Positions 24,699 through 34,095 of a stretch of 64,000 bases of DNA are shown here, piece after piece. This DNA is from Adlercreutzia equolifaciens DSM 19450 (GTDB taxonomy: Bacteria; Actinomycetota; Coriobacteriia; Coriobacteriales; Eggerthellaceae). Numbering within the stretch: the first letter of the stretch is position 1; each line of letters starts with the position of its first letter. The stretch lies in the NCBI RefSeq assembly GCF_000478885.1, contig NC_022567.1, positions 2,294,001 through 2,358,000 on the forward strand. The letters are read 5' to 3'. The translations under genes and the position numbers were made by a program. The notes below the pieces were generated by a model. That model searched no databases. It was given only the letters and a program-made list of their open reading frames with translations, and had not been told where the DNA came from.

Positions 24699-27600
24699 TT
24701 AGGCCTCCTCTCGGATATCGTAGTTGGGCAGCCATTCCTTCAGGCGCGGGTCGGAGGCGTCGCAGATGATCTGGGTGCCGTCCTCCGGCGCGCAGGGGAT
24801 GACCTTGCCGTCGGGGCAGTTCTCGGGCGTGGCCTTGTAAATCTTCACCGGCACGCCGCGCATATGGTGCGAGCTGATGAACTTGTCCTGGCCCTCCGGG
24901 TCCCAAATGCACTCGATGTTGGAGAGCAGGCAGCCGTGGGTCGGCGCCGACAACTCCGGGAACCACCAGGCATGCTCGGCGTTGGCCCAGCCGGGGGCGA
25001 TGCCGTGGTACAGATCGACGCACTGGCGCACCTTGCCCCACGCGGTCTCGATCCAGGCCCAGTCGCCCTGCTTGAGACCGAGCTTCTCGGCGTCGGCGGG
25101 GTTCAGCTCCAAACGCGGCGCCGGCCACAGCTCGCGGCACCAGGGCAGCTGGCGATGCTCGCTATGGAAGTACACCGGGATGCGGCGGCCGGTGGTGAGG
25201 ATGATCGGGTACTCCTCAAGATCGATCTGACCACCCTGGGCAGAGGACGCGGGCGGCTCGTAGTTCGGCATGATCTCCTTCATCACGTCGAACTTGCCCG
25301 GCTCGAACTGGTTGGCCATATCGAGGCAGAACGTCTCGAACTCCATGGACCAGAAGCTCACCAGGCCCGTCGGCGTGGGGCAGCCGAAGTTGTTCACTGG
25401 CTGGCCGGTTTCGGGATCGGTCGACCAGGGAGCAGCCGTGCAGGCGTCCTTGCCCATGCGCATCCAACCAGTCTCGAAGCGGCGGTAGGTTCCCCAGCGG
25501 TTAGGCTCGATCACCTTGGCGTTGATCCAGCCGTTCTCCTGGAAGTCGTCGCGGAAGTCCTCCCAATGCTCCCACTTGCAGCCCGGATAGCGGTCGCCGA
25601 AACCGGACACCTCGTTGTGGGCCTGGAACCAATCCTCCAGACGGTCGTCGTGATGGTAGGCACCGGGCGCGTCGCCGGCAATATTGGTCCACGTGCCGTT
25701 GGGGTTGCCCTGCTTCTCGATGGCCTCGAAGATGAGGCGGTTGATGTCGTAGTCGAACTTCGTGTCGGCCGGCGGCTCGATGCAGCGCTGCGTGAGCCCG
25801 ATGCCGCCCGAAGCGCCCTGGGACACGCGGATGTTGTTGATCTCGGTCCAGTGCTGGCACGGCAGGATGATGTCGGCCATCTCGGTGCCGGGGTGATGGA
25901 ACATGTTGATGTCCACCCAGAAGTCCAGCTTCGAGAGCGCCTCCCACGCAAGCGTCGCGTTCGACATGTTCATGAACGAACCGGACTCGTTGATGCCGCC
26001 CTTCAGCGGGTACTCGCCCTCGCCCAGGCACGCCTTCCAAATGCAGGTGGCGTCGGCCCACTCGTTGTAGTACGGCAGAATGGGGAACTTCTCGGCGCCG
26101 ATCATGTTGCCCAGCACCTCGCGGCGATCCGGGATGTTCATCGGATCGACCTGCTTGTCGGCCAGATACATCGGCGGGCACATGGGCTCGCCGGTGAGCG
26201 CCTCCATGCCCTTCAGCGTCCACTTCACCTCCTGGGGCATGTTGGTGCCGGGAGCGGCCGTGGCCTGCTCGTCGACCGGCGTGCGGGAAAGGCCGCGGTT
26301 GCCGGCCGGGCCGTCGAAGTTGCCCGAGGAGTAGATGAGGTTGAGCACCGCGCGAACCGTCTGCGCGCAGTTGCCGATCTGATCGGGCGCCAGGTTCAGG
26401 TGGATGCCGCCGTTGCCGTAAGTCTGGCCCTCGGGACGCGTGGCCCACACCGTGCACGACTCCTCGATGAGCTGCGGGTCGAGACCGGTGATCTCGCTGG
26501 CCCACTCCGGGGTGCAATCGGCCACCGACTTGGCGAGGTAGCTCCACACCGGGCGCGCGATGTGCTTCGTGCCGTCGGCCAGCGTCACCTCGTGCTCGCC
26601 TTCCAGATCGAAGTCGATGCCGGCCTCTTCCAACTCCCAGTAGGAGATCGGCGGCAGGTAGCCCTCCTGCGAGGTGCCCGCGTACACCACTTCCATCTGG
26701 TCGCGGGTGGGGGCCACGTGGTTGCAGCCCTGCCACTGGGTGGTGTCGGTATCCCAGTACACCAGGCCGCCCTTACCGTCGTTGGCCTTCTTGTTCCAGG
26801 CCATGAACTTGTGGGGGCTGCCGCCCTCTACCAGATCCATCTCCTTCAGAAGGCGCGTCTTCAGCTTCGTGCCGATAAGATCCTGCAAGGCCGGAACCTG
26901 AATCGGCGAGGAGAGATCGAGGTAGCGGCCGCCCGTGGGCTCCATGTCCTCCACCACGAGCAAGGACGCATCGGTCCAGCGCTTCACGAACTCCCAGTCG
27001 ATGAGATCCTTCTCAATGAGAATGTGCTGCCAGGCCAGCGCCAGCGCACCGTCGGTGCCCGGCTCCAGGTTCAGCCAGTAGTCGGCCTCCTTGCCCGAGC
27101 CGGACAGGCGCGGGTCGATGCAGATGTGCGTCTCGGCGGCGCTCATGCGGTCCACCAGGTTGCGGCAGCTGTCGTCGTAGTTCGAGTTCTCCGGCGCGGT
27201 GCCCCACTGCACGTACACGCGCGGCCCGTCGCGCAGCGCCATCCACGGGGCGCCGTCGACCGAGCTGATCCAGCCCATGAGACGACGCGGGCCCTTGCAG
27301 ATCTCGGACGCCACATGGGCGTTGGGGGTGTCAAACAGCCACTTGTAGAACGCGTAGGGGCCGTAAACCCACTGGCGGGACGTGCCGCACATGTTGAAGA
27401 TGGACTGACCGCCGTACTGGTCCATGATCTCCTGGAACTTCGAGCCGATGGTTTCCATGGCCTCATCCCAGGTGATGCGCTGCCAGCCCGGCTCCTCGCC
27501 CTTGGGGTTGGTGCGCTTCATGGGATGGTAGATGCGGTCGGGGTGGTAGGCCGCCTGCAGCGACGACTGCGACTTGCCGCAGCAGTTGCCCGACGACTGG

Positions 27601-27845
27601 AACGACGACTGGTCGCCCTCCACCTTGACGGCGCGCCCGTTCTCCACCGTGACCCACACGCCGCACTCCATCTTGCCGCAGCCGCGGCAGCACGTGCGCA
27701 CGCACTTGATCTCGCTGCCGCGGCTGGGCGCCTCGGCGTCCTCGGCGAGTGCGGCGCCCGGCACCGCGCATCCGATGACCGCCGTGGCAGCCGTGGCCGC
27801 GGACAGCTTGGCGAAGGTACGGCGGCTCAAGTTGAGCTTACCCAT
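24699..27845 (-). CDS. DmsA-type molybdopterin oxidoreductase catalytic subunit, operon 1
   Basis: About 1048 residues. The Tat signal is SRRTFAKLSAATAATAVIG (residues 7-25). An N-terminal [4Fe-4S] motif uses CCRGCGKMEC (52-61) and a later Cys near 88-89. The bis-MGD-binding domains follow, with the molydopterin dinucleotide domain at the C-terminus. Cys183 (SEICKGPRR) sits where formate dehydrogenase and polysulfide reductase relatives have their molybdenum ligand; classic DMSO reductases use Ser. The substrate is unknown. Related Eggerthellaceae enzymes reduce sulfoxides, N-oxides or catechols. The start was chosen for AGGAGG; an ATG 51 bases upstream is weaker. A membrane LuxR regulator is divergent. 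Confidence 0.9.
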   Translation of the reverse strand: MGKLNLSRRTFAKLSAATAATAVIGCAVPGAALAEDAEAPSRGSEIKCVRTCCRGCGKMECGVWVTVENGRAVKVEGDQSSFQSSGNCCGKSQSSLQAAYHPDRIYHPMKRTNPKGEEPGWQRITWDEAMETIGSKFQEIMDQYGGQSIFNMCGTSRQWVYGPYAFYKWLFDTPNAHVASEICKGPRRLMGWISSVDGAPWMALRDGPRVYVQWGTAPENSNYDDSCRNLVDRMSAAETHICIDPRLSGSGKEADYWLNLEPGTDGALALAWQHILIEKDLIDWEFVKRWTDASLLVVEDMEPTGGRYLDLSSPIQVPALQDLIGTKLKTRLLKEMDLVEGGSPHKFMAWNKKANDGKGGLVYWDTDTTQWQGCNHVAPTRDQMEVVYAGTSQEGYLPPISYWELEEAGIDFDLEGEHEVTLADGTKHIARPVWSYLAKSVADCTPEWASEITGLDPQLIEESCTVWATRPEGQTYGNGGIHLNLAPDQIGNCAQTVRAVLNLIYSSGNFDGPAGNRGLSRTPVDEQATAAPGTNMPQEVKWTLKGMEALTGEPMCPPMYLADKQVDPMNIPDRREVLGNMIGAEKFPILPYYNEWADATCIWKACLGEGEYPLKGGINESGSFMNMSNATLAWEALSKLDFWVDINMFHHPGTEMADIILPCQHWTEINNIRVSQGASGGIGLTQRCIEPPADTKFDYDINRLIFEAIEKQGNPNGTWTNIAGDAPGAYHHDDRLEDWFQAHNEVSGFGDRYPGCKWEHWEDFRDDFQENGWINAKVIEPNRWGTYRRFETGWMRMGKDACTAAPWSTDPETGQPVNNFGCPTPTGLVSFWSMEFETFCLDMANQFEPGKFDVMKEIMPNYEPPASSAQGGQIDLEEYPIILTTGRRIPVYFHSEHRQLPWCRELWPAPRLELNPADAEKLGLKQGDWAWIETAWGKVRQCVDLYHGIAPGWANAEHAWWFPELSAPTHGCLLSNIECIWDPEGQDKFISSHHMRGVPVKIYKATPENCPDGKVIPCAPEDGTQIICDASDPRLKEWLPNYDIREEA

Positions 27846-28019
27846 CTCTCCTCCTTTTTCTCTCATCCTTTCGGGCGCCCCGGACGGGTCGCCCACGTTG
27901 ACATAGTGGCAAAATCAGGCCCCCGCCGCATCATATGTTTGCCATGATTTTTGAGTTTTCCCAGATGAGAGCTTTATTAGTCCCATGAAAAGGTCGGGGG
28001 CAAGCACGGGGTTTCGCCG

Positions 28020-28025
28020 TATAAT
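28020..28025 (+). promoter_or_regulatory. -10 box of the LuxR gene
   Basis: A perfect TATAAT lies about 105 bases upstream of the chosen GTG. No good -35 is visible, which suggests an activated promoter. The region 27846-28130 between the DmsA gene and this regulator otherwise shows only a short AAAATCA/TGATTTT inverted repeat near 27912-27955. Confidence 0.45.
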
Positions 28026-28130
28026 TTTTGCCAAGGAAAAGGGGAGTTTTCCTTGAGGAATTCCAGGGAAAGGGCTCTCGGCGCGCACATGCGGCGACCG
28101 CCCTACCATTCTTTCTATCGAGGGGGTCGC

Positions 28131-29648
28131 GTGAGTTTTCGTTCCATCTCAGAGAACCTGAACGCCTACCGCGAAGAAGCCGGCAGCCATCCGGTGGCCC
28201 TCGATCGCGTGCTCGGCTTTACCTTTATTCGCGCGTGGGTATACCTCATGTTCGTGGGCGCGGCCGCCAGTTCCATGACATGGAGCGGCGAGCAGATCCC
28301 GCCTTTGTTCTACGTCGTCTCCACGGCCAGCCTCTGCGCCGTGCTCTTCGGGAGCGCGCTGGCCGGCGAGCGCTTCGTGCGCTTCATGACCCATCCGGCC
28401 GCGCGCTTCGCGGCACCCGCGCTCACCACCGGTGGAACCCTGCTTCTCGCCTCGTCGGCGGCGGGCACCGGAGCGGCCCTCTCTTTCGGCATCTTGGGCG
28501 CCATCACAACCGGCATCGGCTCGGGGCTGATCGATCTGGGCTACGGCGAGTTGTACCGCAACGAGCCACCCGCCCGCGCCACGTTCGAGGTGCCCCTGGC
28601 CTTCTTTCTGGCCGCTGTGGCGTTTTCCCTCGTCATCATGCTGCCGTCAGTTGTTGGCTGCCTCATCTGCTCGCTTCTTCCCGCCATTTCCGGCTGGATC
28701 CTGTTCGTCGAGCAGCATGCCTGGTCGCGCAAGCACCAAGCCAGCGTCCTGCCCATCGATTTCGACCTGAAGTCCTTCGCCTGGCGCATCGGCGTGTGCG
28801 CGTGCTTGGTGGGCGTGGCCGACGGCATGGTGCGGGCGGCGTTCCTCTCGTCGAACAACCTGAGCATCCACGTGTTTTTGCAGTGGCCCCTGGCCGGCGC
28901 CGGGCTGCTCACCATGGTCATCGTGTACGGCGCCGCCCTGCTCTCCTCCGAGCAGAGCACGCGCACCATCTACAAAGCGGCCATCTGCGTCATGGCCTTC
29001 TTCTTCATGCTCCTGCCCGTATTCACCAGCGCGCAAGACGTGGAAAGCGTGCTGGCCCTGGCAGGCTACGGCACCTTCAACGTGCTCATCTGGATGCTTC
29101 TGGCGGAGATCTCGTCGAACTACCGACTCTCTTCCACCGAGGTGTTCGGCATCGGGTGGGGCATGGTCACGCTCGGCGTGCTGCTCGGCTCCATCGCCGG
29201 CAACATCGTGGATCGGTTCGCCCCGTTCACACCACAATTCCTGAGCCTCATCGCCCTTATCGCCACCATGGCGGTGCTGCTCTCGTTTCTGTTCGTGTTC
29301 CGCGAAAGTGACCTCATCGCGCTGACCGAGGAGCCGGAAAGCGAGGCCGAAAGCGCCGAAGATCGCGCGCTCGCCAGCTCCAGCGACGTACCTCCCGCAG
29401 CTAGCGACAACCCCCGCCCGCGCTTCCAGGACCGCTGCTTGGAAGTGGCCGCCGCCTTCGAGCTGTCGCCGAAGGAGACCGAGGTGATGATACTCTTCGC
29501 CAAGGGCCGCTCGGCCGCCCGCATTCAAGAGGAGCTGTTCATCTCGAAGGGAACCGTGAGCACCCATTTGCGCCACATCTACCAGAAGATGGACGTCCAT
29601 TCCAAACAGGAAATGCTCGACGTCATCGAAGGCGTCATAAGGGAGTAG
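28131..29648 (+). CDS. Membrane-bound LuxR-family regulator next to DmsABC operon 1
   Basis: About 505 residues. Some twelve membrane helices fill residues about 20-400, an MFS-like region of no known transport function. A linker and a C-terminal LuxR helix-turn-helix follow (LSPKETEVMILFAKGRSAA, then FISKGTVSTHLRHIYQKM). This layout defines a large regulator group in Eggerthellaceae, where members control neighbouring reductase genes. Here the target is probably the divergent DmsABC operon 1. The GTG start has GAGGGGG upstream. A TTG at 28053 with AAGGGGAG is an alternative that would add 26 residues. Confidence 0.85.
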   Translation: MSFRSISENLNAYREEAGSHPVALDRVLGFTFIRAWVYLMFVGAAASSMTWSGEQIPPLFYVVSTASLCAVLFGSALAGERFVRFMTHPAARFAAPALTTGGTLLLASSAAGTGAALSFGILGAITTGIGSGLIDLGYGELYRNEPPARATFEVPLAFFLAAVAFSLVIMLPSVVGCLICSLLPAISGWILFVEQHAWSRKHQASVLPIDFDLKSFAWRIGVCACLVGVADGMVRAAFLSSNNLSIHVFLQWPLAGAGLLTMVIVYGAALLSSEQSTRTIYKAAICVMAFFFMLLPVFTSAQDVESVLALAGYGTFNVLIWMLLAEISSNYRLSSTEVFGIGWGMVTLGVLLGSIAGNIVDRFAPFTPQFLSLIALIATMAVLLSFLFVFRESDLIALTEEPESEAESAEDRALASSSDVPPAASDNPRPRFQDRCLEVAAAFELSPKETEVMILFAKGRSAARIQEELFISKGTVSTHLRHIYQKMDVHSKQEMLDVIEGVIRE

Positions 29649-29674
29649 GGCCTTCCCCTTTTCTATGCCTTCAG

Positions 29675-29699
29675 TATAATAGCGGGCGGAAAGGAGGGG
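29675..29699 (+). promoter_or_regulatory. -10 box and ribosome site of the second LuxR gene
   Basis: TATAAT at 29675-29680 is followed by the strong AAAGGAGGGG at 29690-29699, four bases before the ATG. The 5' leader would be about 15 bases. Confidence 0.5.
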
Positions 29700-29702
29700 A
29701 CT

Positions 29703-31244
29703 ATGAGTTTACGAGGGCGCACTGCGCTCATTGTCGCGGGTGCGGGAATGAATCTGAGCACCTACGGTATCGGCGTGTGGGGCGACAGCGTGCTGCTCTC
29801 GAGCGGTTCCTTCGTGGGACCGGCCCTCGCCGCGCTGTCGGACATCTATCTGCTCTTCTCGGCCCTGGGCCTGTTCGGCGCCCTTATCGCCCGGGTGATT
29901 ATTGCCGTCGCGTCGGGAGCGAGCAACCATCGCTACCTCGCCTGCGGGCTTGGACCCATGGCGATGGCAGCCGCACTATTCATATCCGGTGTTTGGAACA
30001 CCTCAGGGCTTCTAGTGGCCCTAGCGGCTTTCTGCGTCGGCTGGAGCTTCGCCTGCCAGAGCCTGTTCTGGGTGACGTCAATCTCTTTCGAGCCCAAGCA
30101 GATGCGCACGATCTTCCCTTTGGAACTAGCCTGCGCAGCCGCGTTCAACGGACTATTCGTCATCGGCTTCATGGACAACCAGGGGCTGTTCCTCGGGTTG
30201 TGCATCGCCCTTTCCGCCGCCGCCAGCGTAGCCCTGGTGCGCCTTGATCAAAAATGTGAGCAGCCGAAAATGGTGCCCGTAGCGGGATTCTTCGAGAGCC
30301 GCTATGTGCCTGCTTTTCGCACCTTTGCTGAGGTGCTATTCTGCGTGGTGGCCCTTCAGACCATAGCCCCCACTCTGAACTACATGGGGTTTTTGGGAGA
30401 TCTTTCCCCGATCGAACAGCAGCTGGTCGTAGCAGGAGCCAAGCTCGCCGCCGCCGTGGCCCTCGTAGCCATCCTGCGCTTCTCGAAGGCGCCGCTGCTC
30501 TCCGTCCAGGTGTTCAAGGTGGTCACGCCCGTGCTCATCCTGTTACTGTTCGCCGTGCCCTTTGCGCCGGCGCCCTACCTGCTCGGACTGTTGGCAGCGG
30601 GTTCTTGCTTGCATTTCGTTGTAATGAACTCGCTGTTCTGCATTGACGCCATCGCTATCGCGCAACGGCACCGTCTTGTGTTCGAGGCGTTCTACGGCGC
30701 CGGCTACCTCTTACTCATGGGCTTTTGCTCGGTGCTGGAGAAAGTCATGCCCCAGCTTCTGGCCGCCGGCTCCTCCGCCGAGCTGCTGCTGGTGTTCGGG
30801 GTGTTCTTCTCCGTGTACGTGCTCAGCATGGTGCTTGTGTTGGTGCGCAGACGCCGCCGTGATGAGGATGGCGGCGCACTGCCGTCCGACCGTTTTGTAC
30901 CAGATGCAGACACGCGGAGAGATGCTTCAGCGACGCTCTCGGAAGCAGAGCCTTCCTCGGGCATCGCCACCACCGAAGATGCTCCCGCCCCTCTACCTAT
31001 TGCCGAACGCGTAGGCATCGTACAACGGAAATTCGGTCTGTCCGACAGGGAGGCCGAAATCGTGCTGCTCATAACACGAGGACGCAACGTGCCAGCCATT
31101 GCCGAGGAACTCGTTATATCCCAAAATACCGTGCGCACCCACATAAAGCGCATCTATAGAGCTTGCGGCGCTCACGCTCGCCAAGAGCTTATCGAGCTCT
31201 GCGAGACTGCGGAGACCGAAAAGGACTCCCTCTCCCAGGATTAG
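29703..31244 (+). CDS. Membrane-bound LuxR-family regulator next to the old-yellow-enzyme gene
   Basis: 513 residues. About twelve membrane helices (residues 10-380), a polar linker, and a C-terminal LuxR helix-turn-helix (GLSDREAEIVLLITRGRNVPA, then VISQNTVRTHIKRIYRACG). It is a paralogue of the preceding regulator and not its duplicate; the membrane parts are only distantly alike. It lies 136 bases upstream of, and co-directional with, the secreted reductase gene, which it probably controls. Base composition is a little less GC-rich than its neighbours. Confidence 0.85.
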   Translation: MSLRGRTALIVAGAGMNLSTYGIGVWGDSVLLSSGSFVGPALAALSDIYLLFSALGLFGALIARVIIAVASGASNHRYLACGLGPMAMAAALFISGVWNTSGLLVALAAFCVGWSFACQSLFWVTSISFEPKQMRTIFPLELACAAAFNGLFVIGFMDNQGLFLGLCIALSAAASVALVRLDQKCEQPKMVPVAGFFESRYVPAFRTFAEVLFCVVALQTIAPTLNYMGFLGDLSPIEQQLVVAGAKLAAAVALVAILRFSKAPLLSVQVFKVVTPVLILLLFAVPFAPAPYLLGLLAAGSCLHFVVMNSLFCIDAIAIAQRHRLVFEAFYGAGYLLLMGFCSVLEKVMPQLLAAGSSAELLLVFGVFFSVYVLSMVLVLVRRRRRDEDGGALPSDRFVPDADTRRDASATLSEAEPSSGIATTEDAPAPLPIAERVGIVQRKFGLSDREAEIVLLITRGRNVPAIAEELVISQNTVRTHIKRIYRACGAHARQELIELCETAETEKDSLSQD

Positions 31245-31380
31245 ACTGGATCAGATCGTATCACCAGGTAAATCACCCATTCATCCCGTGAATCACCCAT
31301 TTTGAGACACCTATCAATCCTCTTTTTGCCCTATCGTCTTCCCGTCGCAAAAAGCGATGAAAGACGAAAAGGAGGGTCTT

Positions 31381-33657
31381 ATGTCGAAGATTACCGAAGG
31401 CGGCCTGTCGCGCCGCCAGTTCCTGACCGGCTCGGCGCTCACCGCCGGAGCCGTAGCCTCGCTCGGCTTGGCCGGATGTGCCCCAAAAGCGCCGACGGAG
31501 GCACCCGCGACCGGCGAGAGCGATCTAGCAGCCACCGGCGCCGACGGCACTACCGTACGCGCCCATGCAGCCCAGTTGAATCCTCAGTCTGATCCGAAAC
31601 CGGTATCGAACACCACCTGCCCCTCACTGTTTACCGAGTGGAAGATGGGCTCGCTCACCTTGCCCAACCGCGTGGTGAAATCGGCTGCCGGCTATATCGG
31701 CGTCACCTCGCAGGGCATCACTGGCGACTTGCACATGCAGCACTACGGGAAGTTGGCCGCCGGCGGCGCGTCAGTGGTCTACTGCGACGACTTCGCCGAG
31801 CTGTACGATCACTTCCGCGCTATTCCCGACGTGGGCAAGTTCACCGACTGGACCGACGAGGATCTGACGGCCTTCGCCAACAACATCAAGGAAAACGGCG
31901 CGAAGGCAGGCTACCAGCTAGCCACGATGGGCCTCGTGTTCAGCGGCTTCGAGCCCGATCCGACGGCCATCTTCCAATCCTCCGACTGCATGGATATGAC
32001 CGCCGAGGAGATCAGCAACCTCATTGCCGACACCATTAAGGCGGCAGCCACCCTGAAACGCTGCGGCTTCGACTGCGTGGAGGTCAACGCAGCCGGCGAG
32101 AATGTCGGCCAGACGTTCATGTCCCGCAATCGCAACAAGCGCGAGGACGATTACGGCCCCCAGACCTTCGAAAGCCGCACGCGCTTCGTCTGCGAGATCG
32201 TGCGCGGCATCAAAGCCGAGTGCGGCGAGGACTTCCCCGTGCAAGTGCTCATCAACGGTGTCGAGGAGAACGATAAGGCCATCGGCGACAACGCCTTTTT
32301 CACTACCGTTGAAGAGAACAAAGAGATGTGCAAGCTCATCGAAGCCGCCGGTGCCGACTCGCTGCATATCCGCATCGGGCCCTGCGGCCAGCACGTGGCC
32401 GAGTTCGCCGGCGACTTGTACTTCTGCGGTACCGGCATCGAGGGAACGACCGGCTATGGTACCCAGTTCGATTTCACGCGCCATTGGCAGGGTATGCTAA
32501 AGGCCGATCAGTCGGGCCTCGGCATCATAGTGCCCGTGGCCGCTGAGATCAAGAAAGCCGTGAGCATTCCCGTGGGCGCTGTCACCTACATGGATCCAGC
32601 TCGCGATCCCGAGTTCTTCGAGAGTCTCATCGCCTCCGGCGAGCTAGACTTCATCCTGATGAACCGACCGCTGTCGGTGGACTACGATTACCTGCACAAG
32701 CTGGAAGAGGGCCGCATCGATGAGATCCGCCCCTGCACCCGGTGCATGCACTGCCATTGGGATGCAGCCGATGACGGCAACCTCACTTTCAGCTGCCGCA
32801 CCAACGCCGCCCACCCCTTCCGCTTCGTCACCGGGCAGCTGACCGGCAGCTACGATCCCGAGCCAGTCGCCACGGCGAAGAACGTGGTAGTCGTGGGCGC
32901 CGGCCCTGCTGGCCTCGAGGCGGCGCGCGTAGCCGCCGAGCGCGGACACTCCGTGACCCTCTACGAGAAGAAGGGCTCCGTGGGTGGCCTTCTGGAATTC
33001 GCCAATAACGTGAAGGGCCCCCATGAGAACCTGTCGGTGCTGCGCAGCTACTTCGAGCGCCAAATGGAAGTACTCGGCGTAAACGTGATGCTGAATACCG
33101 AGGCCACCGCCGACATCATCGCCGAGGCCTCCCCCGATATCGTAATCGCGGCCACCGGTGGCGTGCGCGACACCTTGGGGCTGTCCGACACGGCCGGCAC
33201 CAAGGTGGTGGGCATCGACGACTTCATGATGGCCGACATTGCCGAGGAGGTCGTCATCGTTGGCTCGAACGTGCAGGCCATCGACGCCGCCATGTACCTG
33301 CTCGCCCAGGGAAAGCACGTGCAAGTGGTCACGCCAAACGCGGCAAGCGCCATCGGAGCAGGTCACTCGTTCTGGGTGAAAACCTTCACCCAACCCAACA
33401 TGAAGGCCTTGGGCGTACGCTTCTGGCCCGAGGCGACTGTGACCGCCGTGAACGACGGCTCCGTCACTGTGAAAACGGCCACGGGCATCGAGCAGGAAAT
33501 TGCCTGCGGCACCGTAGTCGAAGCCCTGGACTGCCTGCCGAATGACAACCTCAGCACGGGACTCTCCTGCGAGGTAGTCACCGTCGGCGACGCGGCGCGC
33601 CCCTTCAACATCGGCGAAGCCATCTGCTCCGGCAACGCCGCCGCCCGCGCGATCTAG
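31381..33657 (+). CDS. Secreted old-yellow-enzyme/2-enoate reductase-like flavoprotein
   Basis: 758 residues. The Tat-lipoprotein signal is SRRQFLTGSALTAGAVASLG followed by LAGC. An FMN-binding barrel (about 85-445), a [4Fe-4S] cysteine set at 452, 455, 458 and 472, an FAD Rossmann motif near 503 (VVVGAGPAGLEAARVAAERG), and a pyridine-nucleotide-like fold near 625 follow. The barrel motif where dienoyl-CoA reductases have HAAHGY reads NAAGEN (236-241), so the usual catalytic His and Tyr are absent. Cysteine spacing is CX2CX2C instead of CX2CX3C. It is probably a cell-surface reductase of an unsaturated acceptor. AAAGGAGGG decides the start. Confidence 0.88.
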   Translation: MSKITEGGLSRRQFLTGSALTAGAVASLGLAGCAPKAPTEAPATGESDLAATGADGTTVRAHAAQLNPQSDPKPVSNTTCPSLFTEWKMGSLTLPNRVVKSAAGYIGVTSQGITGDLHMQHYGKLAAGGASVVYCDDFAELYDHFRAIPDVGKFTDWTDEDLTAFANNIKENGAKAGYQLATMGLVFSGFEPDPTAIFQSSDCMDMTAEEISNLIADTIKAAATLKRCGFDCVEVNAAGENVGQTFMSRNRNKREDDYGPQTFESRTRFVCEIVRGIKAECGEDFPVQVLINGVEENDKAIGDNAFFTTVEENKEMCKLIEAAGADSLHIRIGPCGQHVAEFAGDLYFCGTGIEGTTGYGTQFDFTRHWQGMLKADQSGLGIIVPVAAEIKKAVSIPVGAVTYMDPARDPEFFESLIASGELDFILMNRPLSVDYDYLHKLEEGRIDEIRPCTRCMHCHWDAADDGNLTFSCRTNAAHPFRFVTGQLTGSYDPEPVATAKNVVVVGAGPAGLEAARVAAERGHSVTLYEKKGSVGGLLEFANNVKGPHENLSVLRSYFERQMEVLGVNVMLNTEATADIIAEASPDIVIAATGGVRDTLGLSDTAGTKVVGIDDFMMADIAEEVVIVGSNVQAIDAAMYLLAQGKHVQVVTPNAASAIGAGHSFWVKTFTQPNMKALGVRFWPEATVTAVNDGSVTVKTATGIEQEIACGTVVEALDCLPNDNLSTGLSCEVVTVGDAARPFNIGEAICSGNAAARAI

Positions 33658-33714
33658 ATTCGACCCAAAAGCTCGGCCGCCTAGACGTCGCACTCAATCT
33701 CAGTCCTCCCCTTC

Positions 33715-33755
33715 AATCGGGGCAGCTCCCCCCTCCGAGCTGCCCCGATTTTTAT
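33715..33755 (+). terminator. Terminator of the old-yellow-enzyme gene
   Basis: AATCGGGGCAGCT and AGCTGCCCCGATT form a 13-bp stem with a 10-base loop, followed by TTTTTAT. A related copy follows the gene remnant at 21059. Confidence 0.9.
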
Positions 33756-33818
33756 CGCCACCTGTAGCCCGGAGCCACTTTTTGGCATCGCCGCTCGGAC
33801 TTCCCGGCATTTTCTTGG

Positions 33819-33904
33819 GTCGGGCTGCGGGTATTCTGGCAGAAAGCCGCGTCGGGCTGCGGATTCGGAGCAAAAACCCGCAGCCCGACGCGGCTTTTTG
33901 CCAG
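33819..33904. repeat. Direct-direct-inverted hairpin upstream of the maturation cluster
   Basis: GTCGGGCTGCGGG at 33819-33831 recurs at 33851-33862 and is inverted at 33878-33891. Arms 33836-33862 and 33878-33904 form a stem of about 27 bp with a few mismatches, ending in GCGGCTTTTTG. The first copy can compete for the inverted arm. It could act as a second terminator or as an attenuator. The rest of 33905-34095 shows nothing clear. Confidence 0.6.
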
Positions 33905-34095
33905 GCAGACTGATGGCGCGGGGGAATTTCCCCCCCTTGACGAATCCAACAGCCCTCGGCTACTATGCGCTGTGGGGATACCGCCCGAATTCTCGGACGG
34001 ACAATGTTTGCAAAAGTCGAACCTCGGGGGCGAGGTTCATCTCTCGCTGCGTGCGAGAGGGAAGACTGCAAGCATTTGTTCAAAGGGCGGATGAT

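Noticed and set aside
24078..27947. Very long open frame on the plus strand (about 1289 codons) opposite DmsB and DmsA
   Set aside because: It is the antisense shadow of a GC-rich gene. It is rich in Arg, His, Ala and Leu, has no domain motifs, and the opposite strand has clear Fe-S and Tat motifs.
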